Origin: Colwellia sp. MB3u-45
Lineage (GTDB): Bacteria; Pseudomonadota; Gammaproteobacteria; Enterobacterales; Alteromonadaceae
NCBI RefSeq assembly: GCF_014077005.1
Contig: NZ_JACGVC010000033.1
Location: forward strand, 62,001 to 126,000
DNA length: 64,000 bases
Reading direction: 5' to 3'
Positions within the stretch are counted from its first letter, which is position 1. Every line of letters starts with the position of its first letter. This document shows positions 9,865 to 20,860 of this stretch, piece after piece. Under the pieces are notes generated by a model that did no database searches, was not told the origin of the DNA, and was given only the letters and a program-made list of their open reading frames with translations. Made by a program: the position numbers and the translations under genes.

Positions 9865-10682
9865 ACCCGCATGATATAGAAGAATTTGAGTTAGATACCA
9901 TACTTGACTTAATTGATAAATGTTACGGTTACAATTTTAAGGATTACTCGCGTGCGAGTATTAAACGAAGAATTCAAAACCTCGCTAGCGCCTGTAATTG
10001 CGAGCATATTTCTGAGTTGATACCTAAAGTATTATATCAAGATAACTTTTTGGATAAATTCCTAAAAGGTATGTCGGTCACAGTAACTGATATGTTTCGT
10101 GACCCATGGGTTTTTAAGATATTTAAAGAAAAAATCATTCCGCAGTTGCGTATTCACCCACAAATTAATATCTGGCATGCCGGCTGTGCTACTGGTGAAG
10201 AAGTTTACTCCATGGCAATATTACTTAAAGAAGAAGGTCTACTTAAATATTCTCGTATTTACGCCACAGACTTTAACAATCATTCTTTGGATATTGCTAA
10301 AAAAGGCATTTATCCACTTGAAAAGATGCAACGTTATAGTAAAAATTACCTAGATGCGGGGGGTAAATATTCGTTATCAGAATATTACGATGTTAAATAC
10401 GATGTAGCCAAATTTAGTCGTGAATTAACTGAACGCATTACTTTTAGTCATCATAATATGGGGGTTGATCAAGCATTTGGTGAAATGAATCTAATAATAT
10501 GCCGCAATGTACTGATATATTTTAATAAAACCTTACAAAACCGCGTATTTACCTTGTTTTATGACAGTTTAATGCCGAGAGGGGTTTTACTATTAGGTGA
10601 TAAAGAAAGTATTGATTATTCGGAAATAAATTCTAAACTTACTGCGGTTTCTAGTAAAGCAAGAATTTATCAAGTGAGATAA
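9861..10682 (+). CDS. cheR: CheR-type protein-glutamate methyltransferase
   Basis: Protein of 273 residues. An N-terminal helical CheR domain (about 1-75) is followed by an S-adenosylmethionine-binding methyltransferase domain with HAGCATGEEVYS (motif I) and ICRNVLIYF (the conserved RNVLIYF signature). It would methylate glutamates on a receptor or sensor. No MCP gene lies nearby, so the substrate is probably the helical sensor region of the kinase just upstream. Its ATG overlaps the kinase stop (ATGA), and CheB follows after 1 base. The gene is intact and of normal length. Confidence 0.92.
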   Translation: MNPHDIEEFELDTILDLIDKCYGYNFKDYSRASIKRRIQNLASACNCEHISELIPKVLYQDNFLDKFLKGMSVTVTDMFRDPWVFKIFKEKIIPQLRIHPQINIWHAGCATGEEVYSMAILLKEEGLLKYSRIYATDFNNHSLDIAKKGIYPLEKMQRYSKNYLDAGGKYSLSEYYDVKYDVAKFSRELTERITFSHHNMGVDQAFGEMNLIICRNVLIYFNKTLQNRVFTLFYDSLMPRGVLLLGDKESIDYSEINSKLTAVSSKARIYQVR

Positions 10683-10683
10683 C

Positions 10684-11256
10684 ATGAACAACTACGAAGC
10701 TATTGTTATTGGTGTTTCTGCTGGAGGTTTACACGCATTAAATCGTATTTTACCTCACTTTGATCAATCGTTAAAAACCCCTGTCATTATTGTACAACAT
10801 CGACAAGACGAGCACGAAAATATGTTATCAAACCTGTTAAATAACATGACTACAACGCAAGTAAAAGACGTTGAGTTTAATGAAGTGATTAAACCACAAA
10901 CCATTTATGTTGCCCCATCAGGATACCACCTGCAAATAGAGGCAGATAAAAGCTTTTCACTATCACGTGATCCTAAAGTGGAATATTCCCGTCCCTCTAT
11001 TGATGTGTTGTTTGAAAGTGCTGCCGATGTTTTTAAAAATAAATTAATTGCCGTTATTCTTACCGGTGCCAATTATGATGGGAGTAATGGTTTAAAGAAA
11101 GTTAGAGAATTACGCGGACTAGCCATAGTAGAAAACCCCGCTACCGCAGGGTTTTCTACCATGCCTGAGCGAGCAATAACAATTGCAGGAGCCGATCACG
11201 TGTTATCGATTGATAAAATTGGTCAATACCTTAAGGAATGTTGCAATGGTCCATAA
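10684..11256 (+). CDS. cheB: CheB-type methylesterase, no receiver domain
   Basis: Protein of 190 residues containing only the CheB catalytic domain. The triad is visible as Ser12 in GVSAGG, His39 in VQHRQ and Asp132 in LTGANYDG. Classical chemotaxis CheB carries an N-terminal receiver domain; this one lacks it, like CheB paralogs that sit beside large hybrid kinases. It would remove the methyl groups added by the upstream CheR, or deamidate glutamines. The gene follows cheR by one base, and its end overlaps the next gene by 11 bases, so the four genes form one operon. Confidence 0.92.
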   Translation: MNNYEAIVIGVSAGGLHALNRILPHFDQSLKTPVIIVQHRQDEHENMLSNLLNNMTTTQVKDVEFNEVIKPQTIYVAPSGYHLQIEADKSFSLSRDPKVEYSRPSIDVLFESAADVFKNKLIAVILTGANYDGSNGLKKVRELRGLAIVENPATAGFSTMPERAITIAGADHVLSIDKIGQYLKECCNGP

Positions 11257-12985
11257 CATTGATGGCAAGGCACAAGCGCCACGACCAAATTTGCTTGTTG
11301 TAGATGACAACCCTAAAAATTTGCATTCAACTAAACGTATATTACAAGAATTAGAAATCAATATTATTACGGTCGAGTCTGGTGAAGACGCGTTAAAAGC
11401 GGTGGTAAACCACAGTTTTTTCTTAATTTTAATGGATGTAAACTTACCTAATATGAGCGGCTTTGAAGCCGTGACCTGCATACATTCAAATGATAACTAT
11501 AAACACATACCCGTTATATTCCTTACGGCGGTTAATAAGGATGAAATTTTTGTAAAACAGGGATACGATACTGGGGCGGTAGACTACCTAATAAAACCCA
11601 TTTCATCACATATATTAATCAGTAAAGTAAAAATATTTCTAGATTTGAATGCCGCCCACGATGAAATGTATCGATTAGCGACAACTGATACCTTAACTAA
11701 ATTACCTAACCGAGCTCACTTTCAAAGTTACGAATTATCGGTACTTAATTCGGCGGTTCGAAATAAAAGTATCTTTGCCATTTTATTTTTAGATCTTGAT
11801 AATTTTAAAGAAATCAACGATACCTTAGGTCATGATGCGGGTGACATATTATTAAAATCTGTTGCTAATAATATAAAGGATTGCTTGCGTAATAGTGATA
11901 TTGTTGCACGTATGGGCGGGGATGAATTTGCCATTATTTTGTCAACGATTACTTGTTCTGAAGATGCCGGAGTCGTCGCCCAAGAAATATTAAAGAAAAT
12001 TAATGTTATTACTAAATATCTTGATGATGAAATACGAACGACAGCCAGCATAGGTATTGCCACTTACCCTAGCTGCGGTGAAAGCTGTGCTGAATTAAAT
12101 AAATCAGCAGATATCGCCATGTATAAAGCCAAAGAAGCTCGTAATGGTTTTCAGTTTTATAATGCTGAAATGCAGAAGAAAATGTTGATGCGTTTATCGA
12201 TAGTACAAGGTTTACACCATGCTATTGAAAATAATGAATTTGAATTGCATTACCAACCTAAGGTCGATGTTAAATCCAATGTCATTATAGGAATGGAAGC
12301 GTTATTACGCTGGAACAGTGCGAAAATAGGAGTCATAGGTCCAGATAAGTTTATTCCTATCGCAGAAGATACCGGGCAAATTATCACTATCGGCAATTGG
12401 GTATTGAAACAGGCTATTGAGCAAGCTGTACTTTGGAATAAAAATAATGCACCTCACTTACAAAAATCAATGGCGGTAAACGTTTCGGTAAAACAATTAA
12501 CAAGTAAAGACTTTATTAATACTCTCAAAAAAAACCTAACAAGTTCAGGGCTTGCACCAAGTTTACTCGAGCTTGAGGTGACAGAAACAGCATTGATGGA
12601 AAACAAAGAATATGCCACTACATTATTAAACGACATTCATGAGTTAGGCGTTAAAATTTCGATTGATGACTTCGGTACGGGTTATTCTTCACTGAGTTAT
12701 TTACAAAAATTGCCTATTGATACCATCAAGATAGATCTCTCTTTTGTTAGAGCGATTAATACTGATAAAGGTACCGATTTAATTATCAAAGCAATCATTG
12801 ATTTAGCACATACTCTAGGGATGATTGTTATCGCTGAGGGTGTTGAAAACTTAAATCAAGTTCAGTTCTTAACCCAGCTTGGTTGTGATGTATTTCAAGG
12901 ATATTATTTTGGCAAACCGAAACCCGAAAATCGATATGATGCTATTAACTTAACCGATATTACTAATCTAAATAGTGCGATATAA
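11246..12985 (+). CDS. response regulator with GGDEF and EAL domains
   Basis: Protein of 579 residues. The receiver domain (about 14-130) has the acidic pair at 20-21 and phospho-Asp64 in LMDVNLP. The GGDEF domain (about 145-305) has an intact GGDEF at 224-228 and RNSD at 215-218, spaced as the allosteric I-site. The EAL domain (about 320-570) begins EALLRW at 351 and has DDFGTGYSS and the KID and AEGVE motifs. Both diguanylate cyclase and c-di-GMP phosphodiesterase activities are therefore plausible. The ATG at 11246 is chosen for AAGGA at 11233-11237; the TTG at 11183 lies deep inside cheB. It is probably the output of the hybrid kinase operon. Confidence 0.94.
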   Translation: MVHNIDGKAQAPRPNLLVVDDNPKNLHSTKRILQELEINIITVESGEDALKAVVNHSFFLILMDVNLPNMSGFEAVTCIHSNDNYKHIPVIFLTAVNKDEIFVKQGYDTGAVDYLIKPISSHILISKVKIFLDLNAAHDEMYRLATTDTLTKLPNRAHFQSYELSVLNSAVRNKSIFAILFLDLDNFKEINDTLGHDAGDILLKSVANNIKDCLRNSDIVARMGGDEFAIILSTITCSEDAGVVAQEILKKINVITKYLDDEIRTTASIGIATYPSCGESCAELNKSADIAMYKAKEARNGFQFYNAEMQKKMLMRLSIVQGLHHAIENNEFELHYQPKVDVKSNVIIGMEALLRWNSAKIGVIGPDKFIPIAEDTGQIITIGNWVLKQAIEQAVLWNKNNAPHLQKSMAVNVSVKQLTSKDFINTLKKNLTSSGLAPSLLELEVTETALMENKEYATTLLNDIHELGVKISIDDFGTGYSSLSYLQKLPIDTIKIDLSFVRAINTDKGTDLIIKAIIDLAHTLGMIVIAEGVENLNQVQFLTQLGCDVFQGYYFGKPKPENRYDAINLTDITNLNSAI

Positions 12986-13856
12986 GTCGCTTAAAATAGG
13001 AGAGGAATTTCTTGTATTAGCTATGTATCATCAAAATCCTTGTCACTTACCTTAAATGAATTCATGAAGTTGAATGAACAAATACCGTTTATTTTACCTC
13101 CTCAAAACAGTCATAAACCTTATGTTTTTAATTAGAGAGTAATCTTTTGCTAATATAAACCTACCTTTGTATGGTGCTATGGGGCGTTAGTGCCTTAGAC
13201 TTAATACTCTATATTTATTCAAAACTTAAATAATTCCAATGTCTGCTTTGGGGATTTGAGATCTAACGCCATGCAAAAGTTTTAGTCATAATTTTAGTTG
13301 TGAATGGATGTGAATTTTGAATGAAAAAGGAAGTTTTAGAATCTCTGATCTGCTGTTATTAACTCAAAAACTAATGTCAGGTAATGGCTATCAGTTGTCG
13401 TAAGGCTTAACTAATATCCTATGACCGCAATGGTGGCGAAGTTGCCAGTCAGGCTAACAGGTAATTAGCAAAAAGTTCTCATCAAATAACTCATATTCTC
13501 ATCTATGGGGAACGTCCGCTATCAGGAAACGGCTAATGCAATATGGTTGTTAAGCCATGTCCGCTGTAGATCAAAACATACAAAACTTTTCAGTATAAAT
13601 TCTAAAATGCTAAGGTCAGCAGTGTAGCATTTGTTAGCGTTCAGAAACAAAAAGCTATCGATGAATTTGAACTTGAAGCGGACGTTAGGGTTAACGAGTT
13701 GCTAACTTCCCCTTCGCGTACCAATAAGTCAGGTTCTATCTTTATTCACCAAAGCCCATTTTGCTCACCGGTATGAATAGACTTGCATGGAATTTTTGTT
13801 TCGATCTTTATTTAGCTTCTACACTAGGCGTTGTTTACATAGCGTAATCGTTTAAA

Positions 13857-13884
13857 GTTAATCAGTAATTAATTACTGATTAAC
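13857..13884. repeat. perfect 28-bp palindrome
   Basis: GTTAATCAGTAATT is followed directly by its exact reverse complement, with no spacer. Such a fully symmetric site suggests a dimeric DNA-binding protein site or a cruciform. It lies between two convergent genes and is not an obvious terminator. Confidence 0.9.
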
Positions 13885-13909
13885 AATTATGCTGCAGAAT
13901 AAAGGCCGG

Positions 13910-13949
13910 CAGTTTCAAGTTTTAAACAAATATTTATAACTTGAAACTG
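13910..13949. repeat. 12-bp inverted repeat, possible terminator
   Basis: CAGTTTCAAGTT (13910-13921) and AACTTGAAACTG (13938-13949) form a perfect 12-bp stem with a 16-base AT-rich loop. A further 7-bp symmetric pair TGAGTCA/TGACTCA overlaps the right edge. It could end transcription from either side, but there is no adjacent T-run. Confidence 0.6.
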
Positions 13950-14000
13950 AGTCACTGACTCAAGTGTATAGCAGGTAATATAACGAAAAAAATCAGGATG

Positions 14001-14024
14001 AAAAAAAGCGACTTTCGTCGCTTT
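14001..14024 (-). terminator. intrinsic terminator of the M14 peptidase gene
   Basis: Stem AAAGCGAC (14005-14012) and GTCGCTTT (14017-14024) with loop TTTC. Read on the minus strand, the stem runs into seven T residues. It lies about 120 bases after the stop of the minus-strand peptidase gene. Confidence 0.8.
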
Positions 14025-14143
14025 AATAAAATTTACTTTAATACAGGGCTATTGATATTTTAGTAAGCCCTACTTAACCTCGCTAAGTGTTAAATAAATG
14101 GGCTCTATAACTGTACTAGCTATAAAACCAATCAGCTTAGCTG

Positions 14144-16852
14144 TTATCTCAATGGCTTAGCGTGGGCTGCAGCTCTGAAAATAGTATTCATTAACATAAT
14201 ATTTAGCCCATCTAAATAGGCTCTAGTGGTTGGCTCTTGGGTAAAAGCGATCACCATGCCTTGTTCCATAGGTTGATGAATAAGGTAGGGTTTATAAGCC
14301 AATTGCTTTTTATTTTCTGCCCATAAATAACCACTTGCTAACACATTTTCTGCATCAGTAAACCAAGCAAGGTTTTTACCTGACGCTAGTTTTATCGGCG
14401 CATATATATCGCTGCCATAGGCAATAGCGGTAAGCTTGTTATGTACCCCAGCCGTTAGCCAATGTTCTTGATCAACTTCAATATTAGCCAAAACGCCGGC
14501 AACAAAGTCAGGTTTTTCTTTTGGATTTTCACTGGCTGACACTAGCGCCTTTTTAGTGGTAAATAACTGCCCGTCAACCATAGACTCGCCTTCAACTTCT
14601 TTAACCTCTTTAGCTGCATTTGATTTATCATCTTTATTGTCTTTAAACGCGCGTTCTCTTTTGACATCTAACAAGGCAATATCATGCTCTGCAGCAAATT
14701 GCGTTGCACTACCCAGTGTGATCAATACGCCACCACGCTTTACCCATTGCTTGATATTTTCAGCGCCACTGATGCCCAGCAACTCTTTATAGTCACCCGA
14801 GGGTAAAATAAGCACTTGGTAATTTGATAGATTGGCACTTTTAAGCGTGTTGGTACGTATTGCCGTTACGGGGTAATTAAACTGACGTTCAATAACGAAG
14901 CGAGTATTACCTGCACTTAGCGAACTCACAGGTTCGTCCCATGCCATAGCAATATTGGGTGCTGTCATGGTAACGGTATTGCTACTACCAAAACTGGGGC
15001 CTTGAGTAACCCAACTTGAATTAACCCCTTGCACTTGCGCGCCTGAAGCTTTGGCTATTTTCATCACTTTTGTCGCTAAGTCATCGTCATTAGTTCGCTT
15101 TTCGATGATCAAGGTACCGGCATTGTATGTTTTTTCAGCTAAGGTAAAAGCTTTATCCGCGCTTTTAACAATAATGTTTTGCTGCAGTGCTGCGGTTAAA
15201 AATCGACCAGCGGCCATATCGCCCCAAGATACCAAATAGGCAACGCTAGCGTCAGGATTAATCACCTTGCCGATAAGTGGGTCATCACTTTTAACCCTAT
15301 GGCTTGCTACTTTCACGGCTTTTGAACAGGCGTCAACATCAACATCGAACATTAACGGCAATGACCAACCCGTAACATCATAGATTTCATCGGCTAATTT
15401 TCTGGCGCGTCGACGCTCTTGCTCTTTAACAAAGGCAGGTGCCATATCAACTTGCTTGGTAAAGGTGGTGGTAACAAAACGACCTTTAGGCTGAGCTGTA
15501 TCAATAAAATAAGCACCGGCTTGATAGCTTTTACCACATTGTTTAAAGGCCTTGTCGGCTTGTTTTACTTCAACGCCGTGCTGCGCCATCAGTGTTGCAA
15601 GGCGATGACCTCCTGCGACATTTCTGCGGTTAGGTAAAATATAGACCCGTTCTTTTTTATTTTCTTTACCTGCTCCAATCGCACTGGTTTGATAATGGTA
15701 ATAGTCATTAAGTAATTTATCGTGACGGTCAGCAACACCTTCCGCCGTAGAAATTGAAGCAACAAAATGTCGTTGAACGGTATCTTTATAGGTTAACGTT
15801 TCACCGGTTTTCTTTTTAAAGATCTCACCTCTTGCAGAAGAAACCTCATAGGTTGACGCAGACGCACCATAAAATGTTGGCCAACTATCACCATAACCCG
15901 GGTAAAAAGCGTCAAAGACTTCACGGGTAAAATAATCAAAACCAAGACGGTCGAAATGTTTGCCATGGTTTTTACCAATAGCGGTCATGTTATCAATTTG
16001 AGTTTGCGTCATGTGCGGGTTAAAAGGCTGTGCTGCGGGTGAAAAGTAATAACTGCTATCACCGCCCATTTCATGTAAATCAATCACCACTAATGGCCGA
16101 TAATGATTCATCACACGAATACGGCCTGCGGTTTCAGGTTGTGTTATCGCTAACCAATCTCTGTTCATGTCAAATAGATAATGGTTTGAACGGCCACTTG
16201 GCCAAGGTTCGTTATGCTCAGCGCTTAATCTGTCGGCACTGTGTTGCATGCCCACGGTGGCATAATAGCGACTGGTAAATCGGCTGCGCCCATCTGGATT
16301 TTGTAAAGGATCAATAAAAACGATGGTGTTTTTTAAAATTTTACGATTAGTCGCTTCATTGGGCGCGGCTAATAAATGATAAGCGGTCATCATCGCCGCA
16401 TCCGTGCTACTAATTTCATTGCCATGAACGCCATAGCCTAACCATACTGAAGCAGGCAGTTGAGCAATTAACTGTTTCGCCGCCTCTTTATCGGTGATAC
16501 GTGGATCAGAAAGTTTTTGCATTTTATTGGCAAAATCATCCAGATTATCAATAACATCACTTTTACCAATGGCGACATAAATAAGCTTACGGCCTTCCCA
16601 TGTACGGCCGTATTCAAATAATTTAATTTGCTTGGGCGCTGCACGTTCGAGCGCTTCAAAGTAGCGCAGCATATCACCGTAATGAGTGATTTTTTCGCCA
16701 ACGTCATAACCTAAAACGTCGGCAAAAGTTGGTATTGAGTTGTCATATTCACTGCCAGGCCACATCTGTTCGGCACTATTGGCTAAAAGTGTAAACGAGC
16801 AAACAAAGCTGATCAGGAGTGAAAAAAGTAATGGGGAGCATTTTTTTAGCAT
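14144..16852 (-). CDS. secreted M14 family zinc carboxypeptidase-like protein
   Basis: Protein of 902 residues. The N-terminal signal peptide is about 27 residues (hydrophobic core LLFSLLISFVCSF, cleavage near ANSA). The peptidase domain lies at about 50-370. The zinc ligands are visible as His143 and Glu146 in VHGNEIS and His260 in IDLHEMGG; substrate-binding Arg lies in NPDGR and DMNRDW; the likely catalytic Glu336 lies in STYEVSS. Residues after 380 form a long extension with a glutamine-amidotransferase-like part (VLILPSGDYKEL). It would cleave peptides in the periplasm or outside the cell. This two-part architecture of about 850-900 residues is common in marine gammaproteobacteria. It is monocistronic, with its own terminator. 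Confidence 0.88.
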   Translation of the reverse strand: MLKKCSPLLFSLLISFVCSFTLLANSAEQMWPGSEYDNSIPTFADVLGYDVGEKITHYGDMLRYFEALERAAPKQIKLFEYGRTWEGRKLIYVAIGKSDVIDNLDDFANKMQKLSDPRITDKEAAKQLIAQLPASVWLGYGVHGNEISSTDAAMMTAYHLLAAPNEATNRKILKNTIVFIDPLQNPDGRSRFTSRYYATVGMQHSADRLSAEHNEPWPSGRSNHYLFDMNRDWLAITQPETAGRIRVMNHYRPLVVIDLHEMGGDSSYYFSPAAQPFNPHMTQTQIDNMTAIGKNHGKHFDRLGFDYFTREVFDAFYPGYGDSWPTFYGASASTYEVSSARGEIFKKKTGETLTYKDTVQRHFVASISTAEGVADRHDKLLNDYYHYQTSAIGAGKENKKERVYILPNRRNVAGGHRLATLMAQHGVEVKQADKAFKQCGKSYQAGAYFIDTAQPKGRFVTTTFTKQVDMAPAFVKEQERRRARKLADEIYDVTGWSLPLMFDVDVDACSKAVKVASHRVKSDDPLIGKVINPDASVAYLVSWGDMAAGRFLTAALQQNIIVKSADKAFTLAEKTYNAGTLIIEKRTNDDDLATKVMKIAKASGAQVQGVNSSWVTQGPSFGSSNTVTMTAPNIAMAWDEPVSSLSAGNTRFVIERQFNYPVTAIRTNTLKSANLSNYQVLILPSGDYKELLGISGAENIKQWVKRGGVLITLGSATQFAAEHDIALLDVKRERAFKDNKDDKSNAAKEVKEVEGESMVDGQLFTTKKALVSASENPKEKPDFVAGVLANIEVDQEHWLTAGVHNKLTAIAYGSDIYAPIKLASGKNLAWFTDAENVLASGYLWAENKKQLAYKPYLIHQPMEQGMVIAFTQEPTTRAYLDGLNIMLMNTIFRAAAHAKPLR

Positions 16853-17163
16853 ATTATTTCTCGTTCATGAGTCTGAATTAAGCTCAGAAGTTAAGTGTGT
16901 CGACTTAACGAAAATATTACGCGAAAAATAGCCTAAGTAGCGAATTTATCGATGAAATTTATAAAATATCAGTTGAATGCCCTTCTGACCCCATAACTTG
17001 TCGCTAAAACTAAAACTCTTAAAAAATTTTAGCTGACACTAAGTGCTTTAACCTATTGCCACTGAAAGCACTTAGTGAAGTGGCTATGTATATAATATAT
17101 ACCCCCTTCACTATAGCGTTTCAGCGCTAAGTAAAGAAAGTAGATTAAGGCGTAATAACAGGC
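16853..17163. other. intergenic region between glgA and M14 gene
   Basis: The region contains a 13-bp inverted repeat, CACTAAGTGCTTT (17037-17049) and AAAGCACTTAGTG (17065-17077) with a 15-base loop, about 90 bases after the glgA stop. It may end glgA transcription, but the U-run is poor. The remainder should hold the promoter of the M14 gene. Confidence 0.5.
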
Positions 17164-18774
17164 TTAATTACGGTATAAATGTTTAAGGTAGTCATGTGCA
17201 ACATCACTCCACAAGTACCTTGATTTAAAAGCATTAGTTGAGATTTTAGTCCAACTTTTTGGGCTTTTTTGTTTTATTGCTAATACCGACTGAAAACGGC
17301 TGAGCATATTTTCAGCTTGTTGTAGCGGATTATCGCCATTGAAGGTAAAACCGTTTTTATTATCGCTTATTGTGTCACTCAAGCCACCTACGCTGTGCGC
17401 TAAACAGGGTTGCCCAGCTCGCATTGCCAACATTTGACTGATACCACAAGGTTCAAATGAGCTTGGCATTAAGAATAAATCGCCAGAATTATACATACTG
17501 ATTGATAACGCTTCTGAGTAGCCTTTTAAGAAAATAAAATTACTATGCTTCGAGGCTACCTGGGCTAAAAACGCTTCTAGCTTATTATCGCCACTGCCTA
17601 ATAAGATAAAAACACCCTGATCAGACAAGCGTGTTAATAATTGCTCTAACGCGGTTTCGCCATTGGCCATTACTTGTTGAAAAAGCCGTACCTTTTGATC
17701 GGTAATGCGTCCAACTGACGTTAACACTAAAGGCGGTTTTTTATGCTTTTTCGTGGCCAGTTGTTTTAACCGCGTTATCGCGATTAAATGTGCGTTATCA
17801 ACTAAAGGCTTATCGGCTAGCCACTTCATAACTTCCTGTTCACAAAGCGTCAGTAAATCTGTTAAGTTAAGGCGAACATTGACTTTATCTGGGTATTCGC
17901 AACCATTCAATATACCGTGCAAGCGTCCTGTAGCAGCGGCATGGCGCAAGTCATTTTCTAAACCTTCACCGCCATAATAGCCATGTTGGTCATTGCTGGG
18001 TAATAATATTTCTTTGGCGTAAGTAGGTGACACTGCATGGACTTTATCTGACAGGTTAATGCCAGAACGCATCGGGTTATAACAGTTGTGGTATCTAGGA
18101 TCTTTGATTTGGTTTTCATCGAAAGCTAAGTCAGGAAACCAAGCCTTTAATGATGATTCATCGCCATCAAGGGGTCTAATACCTTGCAGTGCTATATTGT
18201 GAATAGTGTAAACGGTTTTAATGGCTTTTAAGGCTTGATATTGGGGATCGTATGCGCGCAATACTGACACCATAGCGGTATGCCAGTCGTGTAAGTGTAT
18301 TACATCAATTTTACCAAAAACATCACTGATAACCGCTTTAGCCACCGCTGCGCTAAATAAGGCAAACTTGCTGGCGTCAGACGCAAAAGGTCGATTACTG
18401 GGGTCATCACAGTAAATTTCACCTATGCCACCAATGGCAAACAAAGGATGTTCAATCACCCATTGCGTCACTTTTTTTTCTGACGTGTCTGATAAAGAGC
18501 CTGATAAAGTGCCTGACGAAGTCGTTGGCGATGGTGTTAATGAAATCTTGAAAATATCAACGCTTTGCGCTTGCCCACCAAACATAACCTCTAATGCTGT
18601 CACATGTTGGGCACCGGCAAGCTTAGAAAAACTACCATAACCTGGCATGACCACATCAACCTCTTGACCTATTTTGGCTAAAGCGAGTGGAATATCTCGA
18701 ACTACGTCACCAATACCACCAACTTTTCCGCGCGGTAAAGCGTCATTCTCTGCCGCCGCCATTAATATTTTCAT
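17164..18774 (-). CDS. glgA: glycogen synthase (ADP-glucose type)
   Basis: GT5 glycogen/starch synthase of 536 residues, which transfers glucose from ADP-glucose to the growing alpha-1,4 chain. The N-terminal nucleotide-sugar loop reads KVGGIGDVVRD where E. coli GlgA has KxGGLGDV. DVIHLHDWHTA, YTIHNIALQG and the C-terminal PSSFEPCGISQMLAMRAG signature are all present. It is longer than the usual 475-490 residues because of a Ser/Thr-rich insertion at about residues 80-105 (PTTSSGTLSGSLSD). The ATG at 18774 is chosen because AAAGGT lies just upstream; the ATG at 18789 is an alternative. It is the last gene of the glycogen cluster, 135 bases after pgm. Confidence 0.92.
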   Translation of the reverse strand: MKILMAAAENDALPRGKVGGIGDVVRDIPLALAKIGQEVDVVMPGYGSFSKLAGAQHVTALEVMFGGQAQSVDIFKISLTPSPTTSSGTLSGSLSDTSEKKVTQWVIEHPLFAIGGIGEIYCDDPSNRPFASDASKFALFSAAVAKAVISDVFGKIDVIHLHDWHTAMVSVLRAYDPQYQALKAIKTVYTIHNIALQGIRPLDGDESSLKAWFPDLAFDENQIKDPRYHNCYNPMRSGINLSDKVHAVSPTYAKEILLPSNDQHGYYGGEGLENDLRHAAATGRLHGILNGCEYPDKVNVRLNLTDLLTLCEQEVMKWLADKPLVDNAHLIAITRLKQLATKKHKKPPLVLTSVGRITDQKVRLFQQVMANGETALEQLLTRLSDQGVFILLGSGDNKLEAFLAQVASKHSNFIFLKGYSEALSISMYNSGDLFLMPSSFEPCGISQMLAMRAGQPCLAHSVGGLSDTISDNKNGFTFNGDNPLQQAENMLSRFQSVLAIKQKSPKSWTKISTNAFKSRYLWSDVAHDYLKHLYRN

Positions 18775-18909
18775 TTCAATACCTTTCATTTGTTCTTATA
18801 TTGTTGGTTTTTTTTCAGCAGTATGCTTATAACTCTATACTTAAAAAATAGGCTAACACACTAATGATAAAGCTAATTTTAGTAGGCAATTGCAATTACA
18901 TTATCAGCG

Positions 18910-20574
<1,665 letters not shown>

Positions 20575-20612
20575 TTACCCTTAAAAATAATCTGTCTTTG
20601 ACTAGAATCACC

Positions 20613-20767
20613 TGTAGGTTGAACTTCAGTCCATCAGGTTAAATAAAATTTAACTGCTCTGCTATCAATGCTGGTCGAAAAAGCTGGTCAAAAAAAACGC
20701 TGTATTTTTTTTGGCCCAGCCTATTAATGGCCTGCTTAACGGTTGACGGACTGAAGTCCGATCTACA
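20613..20767. repeat. 155-bp MITE-like inverted repeat element
   Basis: The ends TGTAGGTTGAACTTCAGTCC (20613-20632) and the reverse complement of 20748-20767 match at 17 of 20 positions. There is no coding capacity inside. The right end also folds on itself (CGGACT/AGTCCG). It looks like a non-autonomous miniature element or REP-like unit inserted between glgB and pgm. Confidence 0.6.
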
Positions 20768-20860
20768 AAACACTTGCCCAACGCCGCATTATCACTCCTA
20801 ATCACTAGAAAGATAATGCTAGCTGGCGATCAATTTATGACGGCAATTTATGACTGCAAC

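Larger units (their letters stand above)
12986..14143. other. 1.16-kb gene-free region with several palindromes
   Basis: I recognise no protein or RNA gene. An inverted pair AACGTCCGCT (13511-13520) and AGCGGACGTT (13677-13686) brackets 176 bp and may be the ends of a small degenerate mobile repeat. From 13857 to 14030 there are successive palindromes and hairpins, listed separately. The rest is AT-rich with stops in all frames. Confidence 0.55.

Noticed and set aside
13190-13570. GGCGTTAG and CTAACGCC words as attC remnants
   Set aside because: The pairs are in the wrong order or about 300 bp apart, too long for an attC site.
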